Assembly (NCBI GenBank): GCA_043745295.1
Contig: JAYTTN010000157.1
Coordinates: forward strand, 1 to 8,130
DNA length: 8,130 nucleotides
DNA from: JALHQU01 sp043745295
GTDB taxonomy: Bacteria > Planctomycetota > Planctomycetia > Gemmatales > Gemmataceae
Reading direction: 5' to 3'
The notes beneath the pieces are model-generated. The model made no database searches and was not told the DNA's origin. It worked only from the letters and a program-made list of their open reading frames with translations. This document shows positions 5,098-8,130 of this stretch, in pieces. How positions within the stretch are numbered: the stretch's first letter is position 1; the number at the start of each line of letters is the position of its first letter. The position numbers and the translations under genes are program-made.

Positions 5098-7897
5098 ACT
5101 TGATCCCATCCTCCGCCAACTTGATGGCCAGCGCGAGCGCGTCGGGAATCTTGCCCGCGTCCTTGCCGGCGGCCTGGGCCATGTCGGGCTTGCCGCCGCC
5201 GGAGCCGCCGAGGACGGCCGCGATCTGCTTCACCAGGTCGCCCGCCTTCAAACCTTTCTTCAAGAGGTCGGGCGTCAGCGCGACGATGAGCGGCACCTTG
5301 CCGTCCTCTTCCCACAGCAACACGACGAACGCCGACCCGCACTTCTGCTTGATGCGGTCGATCTGGGCGCGAACGAGGTCCATCGTCCCGCCGGGCAGCT
5401 TGCCGACGACGACTTTCGTGCCGGCCTTGTCGGTGGCGGATGCGAGCAGTTCGTCCACGGCGGTCGTCAGTTCGGCGGCGGCGGCCTTCGCCAGCTTCGC
5501 CTTCACCGCCTTCAGTTCTTCTTGCAGCGCGTCCACGCGGGCCGGCAACTCCTCCGGCTTGCACTGGAACTTGCCGGTGAGTTCGTCCACCGCAAGCGTC
5601 AGCTTCGAGAGCGTGTCCGCCGCGACCCGCCCGCTGACGGCCGTGATCCGTCGCACGCCCTTCGCCACCGGCTCCTGCGAGACGATCTTGAAGTAGCCGA
5701 TGGTGCCCGTTCGCGGGACGTGGGTGCCGCCGCAGAACTCGATCGAATCGTCGTTGGTGGCCTGCTCCGGCGTCTCCGGCCCAACCATCACCACCCGCAC
5801 CGGGTCGGGGTACTTCTCGCCGAAGACCGCCCGCACGCCGGCCACCTTCTTCGCGTCCTCCAGCGGCATCGTGATCGCCGTCACCGGCAAATCGCGGCCG
5901 ACGAGTTGGTTCACCCGCGCCTCAATGGCCCGCACCTCCTCCGGCGAAATCGGCTTGTCGTGGCTGAAGTCGAACCGCGTTTTTTCGTCATCGACGAGTG
6001 ACCCCTTCTGCTCGACGTGCCCGCCGAGGACCGATCGCAGGGCCAGGTTCATCAGGTGCGTGGCGGTGTGGTTCCGCATCACGTCGATGCGGCGCATCGT
6101 TCCCTGCGTCAGTTGAACAGTGTCGCCGACCGCGATATCGCCGGCCAGCATGACGCCGACGTGCAGCACCGTCTCGCCGAGGCGGAGGGTGTTGTCCACG
6201 CGGAACTCGATGCCGGGCGTGTCGGTCTTGTCGATGACGCCGGTGTCGCCGACCTGCCCACCCTGCTCGCCGTAGAAGTTCGTGCGGTCCAGCAGCAGCC
6301 CGACCGTGTCGCCGGGGGTCAGCGAGCCGCCCGTGATGACGGCGTTGTCCTTCACCCACCCCAGCACCTTCGCGGAGATGATCGCGGACTCGTACTTGGG
6401 CAAGTCGTCGGTCTTGGGCAACTCGCCTTGTACCGCCGTGATGACGAAGCTCTTCGCCAGTTCCCGGTTGCGTTGTCTGGCTTCTTCCATCAGACGATCA
6501 AATCCCTCGCGGTCAACGATGAAGTCACGCTCGGAGGCCATCTGCTCGACGATCTCGATGAAGATTCCGTGGGTGTCGTGCAACTCGAAAGCAACGGTGT
6601 CCGATATAACCGCCCTGTTGAACTTGGTGCGCGGGTATTTCGCCATGTGTTCCCACAGCCCTTCCGGAATCTTCATGGGCTGCGCCGGGCCGTCTTCACT
6701 GCGGGCGGGCATTATGCGGAACATGGACATGGCGATCTCGGCCTGCTTGTCAAAGACGACCATCCCTCTTTCAAGGGCTTTCAGAAAACTTTGCTCCTCG
6801 TCGTAGATGACTTCGCGGACCTTCTCCGGGTTCCGCTTCAACTCCGGGAAAGCCGCGCCGAGTTGGTCCACCACCGTGCCGGACAACTTGTAGAGGAACG
6901 GCTCCTTCATCCCCAGCACCTGCCAGCCGTAACGGGACGCGCGTCGGAGGATACTTCGAAGCACCGCGTGGCGGCCCTTGTTGCCGGGGTTCGCCCCGTC
7001 CGTGATGGCGAACGTGAGCGTGCGGATGTGGTCGCCGATGACGCGGTACGCGGTGTCGATCAGGTCGTCGAGTTTGCCGCCGTAGGGCCGCGCCTTTGTC
7101 ACGTCCTGGATCGCCGCGAAGATCGGCGCGAACACGTCCGTGTCGTAGTTGCTCGGCACGCCGTTCAGCACCGCGCAGATGCGCTCGAACCCCATCCCGG
7201 TATCGACGTGTTGCGCCGGCAGCGGCGTCAGTGATTGGTCCTCGTTCCGGTTGAACTGGATGAACACGTTGTTCCAGATTTCGATGCACTGGTCCGACCC
7301 GCCGTTCACCAGCCCTGCCCCGCTCTTATCCGGCGTGCGGTCGAAGTGGATTTCGGTACACGGCCCGCACGGGCCGGTCGCGCCCATCTCCCAGAAGTTG
7401 TCCTTCTTGTTGCCCAGGTGGATGTGCCCTGACAGCACGCCGACGGACTTCCAGAGGTCCGCCGCCTCGTCGTCGCGGGGAATGCCGGCCGCGTCGTCGC
7501 CCTCGAACACGGTGACGTGCAGCCGCGAAATGTCCAGCTTCCAGACCTTCGTGAGCAGCTCCCACGCCCAGGTGATCGCGTCCTTCTTGAAGTAGTCGCC
7601 GAAGCTCCAGTTGCCGAGCATCTCGAAGAACGTGTGGTGGTACGTGTCCTTGCCCACGTCGTCCAGGTCGTTGTGCTTGCCGCCGGCGCGGATGCACTTC
7701 TGCGTGTTCACCACCCGCACCGCCTTCGGCTTCTCGGTGCCGAGGAAGTACGGCTTGAACTGGTTCATGCCGGCGTTGGCGAACAGCAGCGTCGGGTCGT
7801 CGTGCGGCACCACGGGCGACGACGGCACGAACGTATGGCCGCATTTCTGGGTGAAGAAATCCAGGAACTGCTGGCGGACGACGGACGACGGGATCAT
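5096..7897 (-). CDS. alaS: Alanyl-tRNA synthetase
   Basis: Charges tRNA-Ala with alanine in the cytoplasm and hydrolyses mischarged Ser- or Gly-tRNA. The 933 residues show the class II catalytic domain with NAGMNQFKPYFLG (41-53), RAGGKHNDLDDVG (70-82), HHTFFEMLGNWSFGDYF (87-103) and DTGMGFERI (232-240). The editing domain has zinc ligands in HTATH (610-614) and CGGTH (722-726). A heptad-like linker (about 778-812) and the C-Ala domain ending in a Gly-rich GGSGGGKPDMAQAAGKD (896-912) follow. It is about 57 residues longer than the E. coli enzyme (876). Much of the excess lies around 385-432, before a divergent LHDTHGIF where many bacteria have LYDTYGFP. ATG at 7897 is chosen over an open 39-codon extension because GAGG lies five bases upstream and the conserved N-terminus begins there. 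All expected active-site and editing residues seem intact. Confidence 0.98.
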   Translation of the reverse strand: MIPSSVVRQQFLDFFTQKCGHTFVPSSPVVPHDDPTLLFANAGMNQFKPYFLGTEKPKAVRVVNTQKCIRAGGKHNDLDDVGKDTYHHTFFEMLGNWSFGDYFKKDAITWAWELLTKVWKLDISRLHVTVFEGDDAAGIPRDDEAADLWKSVGVLSGHIHLGNKKDNFWEMGATGPCGPCTEIHFDRTPDKSGAGLVNGGSDQCIEIWNNVFIQFNRNEDQSLTPLPAQHVDTGMGFERICAVLNGVPSNYDTDVFAPIFAAIQDVTKARPYGGKLDDLIDTAYRVIGDHIRTLTFAITDGANPGNKGRHAVLRSILRRASRYGWQVLGMKEPFLYKLSGTVVDQLGAAFPELKRNPEKVREVIYDEEQSFLKALERGMVVFDKQAEIAMSMFRIMPARSEDGPAQPMKIPEGLWEHMAKYPRTKFNRAVISDTVAFELHDTHGIFIEIVEQMASERDFIVDREGFDRLMEEARQRNRELAKSFVITAVQGELPKTDDLPKYESAIISAKVLGWVKDNAVITGGSLTPGDTVGLLLDRTNFYGEQGGQVGDTGVIDKTDTPGIEFRVDNTLRLGETVLHVGVMLAGDIAVGDTVQLTQGTMRRIDVMRNHTATHLMNLALRSVLGGHVEQKGSLVDDEKTRFDFSHDKPISPEEVRAIEARVNQLVGRDLPVTAITMPLEDAKKVAGVRAVFGEKYPDPVRVVMVGPETPEQATNDDSIEFCGGTHVPRTGTIGYFKIVSQEPVAKGVRRITAVSGRVAADTLSKLTLAVDELTGKFQCKPEELPARVDALQEELKAVKAKLAKAAAAELTTAVDELLASATDKAGTKVVVGKLPGGTMDLVRAQIDRIKQKCGSAFVVLLWEEDGKVPLIVALTPDLLKKGLKAGDLVKQIAAVLGGSGGGKPDMAQAAGKDAGKIPDALALAIKLAEDGIK

Positions 7898-7902
7898 CGC
7901 GG

Positions 7903-7906
7903 CCTC
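7903..7906 (-). promoter_or_regulatory. alaS: Shine-Dalgarno site fixing the alaS start
   Basis: On the minus strand TTGAGGCCGCG precedes ATG at 7897, placing GAGG five bases from the start codon. It supports this ATG over the upstream in-frame ATG at 8014, whose extra 39 codons pass through the CACAAAG repeat and resemble no synthetase sequence. I see no convincing -35/-10 pair in the leader between 7898 and 8039. Confidence 0.6.
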
Positions 7907-7992
7907 AAGGCAAGGAACGACGGACTCGAAGGGAAAGGACACGGAAAACGGCCGGAAGTTCAAGGGATGGGAGGAAGAGAAGAGTTTGAACC

Positions 7993-8019
7993 ACAAAGAG
8001 TACAAAGAGCACAAAGGGA
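7993..8019 (+). repeat. Three 9-bp ACAAAGAGN tandem units upstream of alaS
   Basis: ACAAAGAGT, ACAAAGAGC and ACAAAGGGA follow each other with a 9-bp period, preceded by TTGAACC. The units resemble the CACAGAG units at the other end of alaS (5010-5020 and 5054-5082). They sit in a strongly purine-rich stretch (about 7905-8035, plus strand), so the alaS leader would be pyrimidine-rich. Similar CACAGAG-like intergenic repeats are, as I recall, common in unrelated environmental bacteria. Their function is unknown. Confidence 0.65.
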
Positions 8020-8039
8020 AGAAAAGACAGAGCTAGGTG

Positions 8040-8130
8040 TTACGCAGTTGCCGGTTTGGGGAGTCGGTAGCGGGGTTGCTCCAGGTACTTGCGGACGGCA
8101 TCGCGGATGATCGCCGTCTTCGCCTCCACC
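8040..8130 (-). CDS. C-terminal end of a probable ribbon-helix-helix DNA-binding protein
   Basis: Only the last 29 codons are visible, reading VEAKTAIIRDAVRKYLEQPR and then YRLPKPATA before TAA (8040-8042). The segment K-T-A-I-I-R-D-A-V-R-K-Y-L is the pattern of the second helix of CopG/Arc-type ribbon-helix-helix proteins, which are often antitoxins or small repressors. The first strand and helix lie beyond the right edge. It runs in the same direction as alaS, 142 bp upstream of it. No toxin gene is visible between this stop and alaS, so a toxin partner, if any, would be on the other side. The call rests on a short stretch and could be wrong. Confidence 0.55.
   Translation of the reverse strand, partial: VEAKTAIIRDAVRKYLEQPRYRLPKPATA

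Noticed and set aside
7898..8014. 39-codon N-terminal extension of AlaRS
   Set aside because: It lies in repeat-rich intergenic DNA, resembles no synthetase N-terminus, and the internal ATG has its own Shine-Dalgarno site.
7898..8039. T-box or other riboswitch ahead of alaS
   Set aside because: The leader is pyrimidine-rich with no specifier stem, T-box core or terminator/antiterminator pairing that I can see.

Overview
The window is GC-rich (my impression, not computed) and reads as chromosomal DNA of a Gram-negative environmental bacterium. A planctomycete of the Gemmata group is my best guess, from codon use, weak or absent Shine-Dalgarno sites and the look of the alanyl-tRNA synthetase. 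That placement is inference, because no rRNA gene is present.

Layout. Positions 1-3860 hold a minus-strand block for making and exporting a surface polysaccharide. In transcription order it is an ABC-2 permease (Wzm/TagG type, 3860-3060), its ATPase (Wzt/TagH type, 3005-2241), a family-2 glycosyltransferase overlapping the ATPase stop by four bases (2244-1321), a 244-bp gap filled by a large palindromic repeat, and a family-4 glycosyltransferase running off the left edge (1076 to before 1). The transferases would build a lipid-linked glycan that the ABC pair moves across the inner membrane. Positions 3861-4103 are a divergent intergenic region with a strong 13-bp palindrome and a candidate promoter. 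Positions 4104-4979 (plus strand) encode a stand-alone beta-class DNA methyltransferase with no restriction enzyme beside it. An imperfect inverted repeat follows, between this gene and the convergent minus-strand alaS (7897-5096), a complete alanyl-tRNA synthetase. Upstream of alaS are a purine-rich leader with CACAAAG-type tandem repeats and, at the right edge, the last 29 codons of what looks like a ribbon-helix-helix DNA-binding protein.

No CRISPR array, tRNA, rRNA, transposase or complete defence system was seen. The genes belong to known families. The points worth a second look are non-coding: the palindromic element between the glycosyltransferases, the multi-half-site operator-like region before the methyltransferase, and CACAGAG-type repeats at both ends of alaS. 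I do not see a clearly new biological system here.
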